Source: Brassica napus (lineage: Eukaryota > Streptophyta > Magnoliopsida > Brassicales > Brassicaceae). Taken from it: 64,000 bases of DNA. The position numbers were made by a program, and so were the translations under genes. Of this stretch, positions 61,697 through 64,000 are shown one piece after another. The notes under the pieces were generated by a model. That model saw nothing but the letters and a program-made list of their open reading frames with translations. It searched no databases and was not told where the DNA came from. Where the stretch lies: contig NC_063450.1 of the NCBI RefSeq assembly GCF_020379485.1, positions 24,962,137 to 25,026,136 on the forward strand, read 5' to 3'. Numbering within the stretch: position 1 is the stretch's first letter; each line of letters begins with the position of its first letter.

Positions 61697-64000
61697 TTAA
61701 TCATATCTCGACTTGACTCCAAGCTGCTTCCTTAGATCTTCAAATCTTGAACCGCCCAATGCCTTTGTGAGAATGTCTGCGAGTTGATCATCCCCTTTGC
61801 AATACTTCAGTTCAATGATTCCTTTCTGCTCAGCTTCCCTCACGAAATGGTATTTGATCTCTATGTGCTTCGTCCTTCTGTGTTGCACTGGATTCTTCCC
61901 AATTGCTATTGCTGATTTGTTGTCACATAAGATCGGAATGCCTCTTTCAAACTTCTGACCAAAGTCTTCAAATAGTCTTTGTAACCACACTGCTTGATTT
62001 GCTGCTGCACACACGGCTATGTACTCCGCTTCAGCTGTTGATTGCGCCACTGTTTGTTGCTTGCTTGACTGCCAACAAAACATGGCTGATCCAAGAGTAA
62101 ACACATAACCTGAAGTGCTTTTCTTGTCTTCTTTAGAACCACCCCAATCGCTGTCTGTGTAGCCTAGAAGTCTTGGTTCTTTCACGCTTGTGAAGTACAC
62201 TCCAAAGTTTGATGTTCCTTTGACATATCTTAACACCCTCTTGGCTTCTTGGTAGTGCTTCATGCGGGGTGATGACATGTATCTTGAGAGATAGGCGCTT
62301 GCATACATCACATCAGGTCTTGATGCACACAAGTACAAAAGCCCTCCAACGATGCTTCTATACTTAGTCGGATCTCCATACTCCTTGTCATCCTCAACTC
62401 CTTTTCCTTGTGGTGTAAGTGGGTTGCTTACACTCTTGTTGTCTCGCATCCCAAACTTGTCTACAAGTTTGTTTGCATACTTTTCTTGTGAAAGAAATAT
62501 GCCTCCATTGTCTTGAATTACTTCCATTCCAAGAAAGTAGTTCAATAATCCAAGATCCACCATCTCGAATTCTTTCTTCATGTTCTCCTTGAATGTGTTG
62601 ATGCTCTGGATGTTGCTTCCTGTGATGATTATATCATCCACATATAGACTCACGATCAACACATCTCCTCCTTGCTTCATGATGTATAAAGCCGCATCAT
62701 TCATACTCCTCTCAAAACCGTTTTGAAGAAAGTATGAATCTATTCTTCCATACCATGCCCTTGGGGCTTGCTTTAAACCATATAAAGCTTTGTGTAGCCT
62801 TAACACCTTGTGTTCTTTCCCGTGTGTCACATACCCAGGCGGTTGTGTGACATACACTTCTTCCTTGAGGTCGCCATTGAGAAAGGCTGACTTCACATCC
62901 ATCTGATACAATCGCCACTTCATCTGAGCCGCATATGCAAGTATGGCTCGTATTGTATCATGTCTTGAGACAGGAGCAAACGTCTCAAGGTAGTCAACAC
63001 CATACTCTTGAGAGAACCCTCTTGCAACTAGCCGCGCCTTGTGCTTGATGTGATTGCCGTTTGCATCGGTCTTGATCTTGTAGATCCACTTCACACTTAT
63101 CACATTCTTCTTCTTTGGCTTGTCCACTAGTTCCCACGTCTTGTTCTTCTCAATCATGGCTATCTCCTCATTCATCGCTTCTCTCCATTCCTTGGTACCA
63201 CACGCTTCATCATAAGTGTATGGTTCTTCATTTGCATGAAGACAAGCTTCTATTGCTTGAGCCGCTTCATCAAGCTCTACTCTCGTGCCCTTTCCATGAT
63301 ATCGACCATGGACTTGAACTTCTTTGGTGCCTCAGAAGTTTCTTCATCTCCACTACTAGTATCATGATTATCATTTTGAAAGAGAATAGGACTGAAAGTA
63401 CCTCCAAATTGTTCCTCGGGACTAGATGCACCTTCGGTTTGTTCCTCAGGGCTGAATGCACCTTCGGTTTGTCCTTCAGGCGAGTGAGAGTCTTCCATAG
63501 ACAACTCCAATGTCTTCCTCACCTCTTGTTGCCTTTTCCAATCCCACTTCTTGCTTTCTTCAAACTCGACATCTCTTGATACTTCAATCTTCTCATTCTC
63601 CAGGATGAGAACTCTATAGCCTTTGGATTGGTTGCTATATCCAACAAAGACTCCACGCTTTGCCTTGACGTCTAGCTTCCTCCTCTTTTGATCCGGGACA
63701 TGTATGTAGCATATGCTACCAAACATTCTCATGTGTGACACATCTGGCTTGTGTCCACACCACTTCTCTATAGGAGTGACATCTTCTTCTATTGCCTTTG
63801 ATGGCAGACGGTTTTGAAGATATGAGGCAGTGTATACCGCTTCTGCCCATAACTTGAGCGGTAAGTCTTGCTCTGCCAACATCGATCTAGCCATCTCCAC
63901 TAAAGTCCTATTCATGCGCTCTGCTGCACCATTTTGTTGTGGTGAATAAGGCAAGGTGACTTGCCTATTGATTCCTTCTTCTTCACAGAACCGGTTGAAT
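61697..64000 (-). pseudogene. Copia pol: integrase C-terminus, reverse transcriptase, RNase H, one frameshift
   Basis: From the window edge the frame gives the integrase end (YSPQQNGAAERMNRTLVEMA, then RMFGSICYIHVP). A hydrophilic linker has three PEGQTEGAFSPEEQ-like repeats. The frame closes at 63277. The homology continues in another frame from VELDEAAQAIEAC through KWIYKIKTDANG and DVKSAFLNGDL. The reverse-transcriptase catalytic LYVDDIIITGS and the RNase H region (TSGYVFTLG, HIEIKYHFVREAEQKG) follow, with the stop at 61697. An extra GA in a GAGAG string at about 63280-63285 explains the shift. The second frame of about 500 codons is otherwise clean, so the element is young but this copy is not functional as read. 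Confidence 0.9.

Larger units (their letters stand above)
61377..64000 (-). mobile_element. Ty1/copia retrotransposon, 3' half (continues beyond the window)
   Basis: A 3' LTR (61377-61689) is preceded on the minus strand by a polypurine tract (AAGGAGGAG, about 61690-61699) and by pol sequence to the end of the window. Domain order, integrase then reverse transcriptase then RNase H, is that of Ty1/copia. The 5' half and 5' LTR lie outside, so the target duplication cannot be confirmed. Confidence 0.93.

Overview
The window is plant nuclear DNA, almost certainly from a Brassica species or close relative. It has AT-rich intergenic DNA, GT-AG introns, and a set of conserved genes whose order matches, as far as I recall it, Arabidopsis chromosome 1 around At1g23500 to At1g23350. 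Read left to right these are: a GDSL lipase remnant, ARF1, a GH28 polygalacturonase, a pyroglutamyl peptidase, the YABBY gene INNER NO OUTER (INO), ubiquitin-S27a (RPS27aA), and a pectin methylesterase/invertase inhibitor (PMEI). All but the PMEI lie on the minus strand. Several Arabidopsis neighbours are absent, as expected for a fractionated copy of a triplicated genome. Species and orthology are inferences from sequence and memory, not from a search.

Layout. 1-1333 is the 3' end of a Helitron. 1653-2156 is a truncated GDSL lipase. 3156-4860 is ARF1 (complete, 181 aa). 5379-7530 is the polygalacturonase (nine exons, 473 aa). 8185-12711 is a complete PIF/Harbinger transposon with both its Myb-like and DDE transposase genes open. 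13550-14665 is the pyroglutamyl peptidase (215 aa). 15204-16440 holds a SINE and a 5'-truncated LINE. 16768-21721 is a non-autonomous Helitron on the minus strand. 21767-37040 is a tandem array of four roughly 1-kb units. It is interrupted by a 3.0-kb LTR-type element full of an 18-bp palindrome and by a CACTA transposon (CACTA-1, 28163-36472). 37040-38690 is LINE debris. 39821-41447 is INO (seven exons, 235 aa), 43490-43960 is RPS27aA (156 aa), and 44212-50077 is a decayed Ty1/copia element with short LTRs. 51280-59735 is the PMEI gene, split by a second CACTA transposon (CACTA-2, 51662-59616). 61377 to the window end is a younger Ty1/copia element with its 3' LTR.

The strongest story is the CACTA pair. 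Both carry a TNP2-type transposase gene and a second gene with a plant-transposase (Ptta/En/Spm, Transposase_24) domain. CACTA-1 has a frameshift in each gene. CACTA-2 has both genes open and sits in the PMEI coding sequence with a perfect 3-bp target duplication, so it looks like a recent insertion of a possibly autonomous element. In both copies the second gene appears to use a first coding exon that is only the ATG. A second unusual pattern is a set of six tiny poly(T/A) insertions (13-36 nt) flanked by 11-19 bp duplications, consistent with extremely truncated retroposition. All domain calls come from reading motifs by eye.
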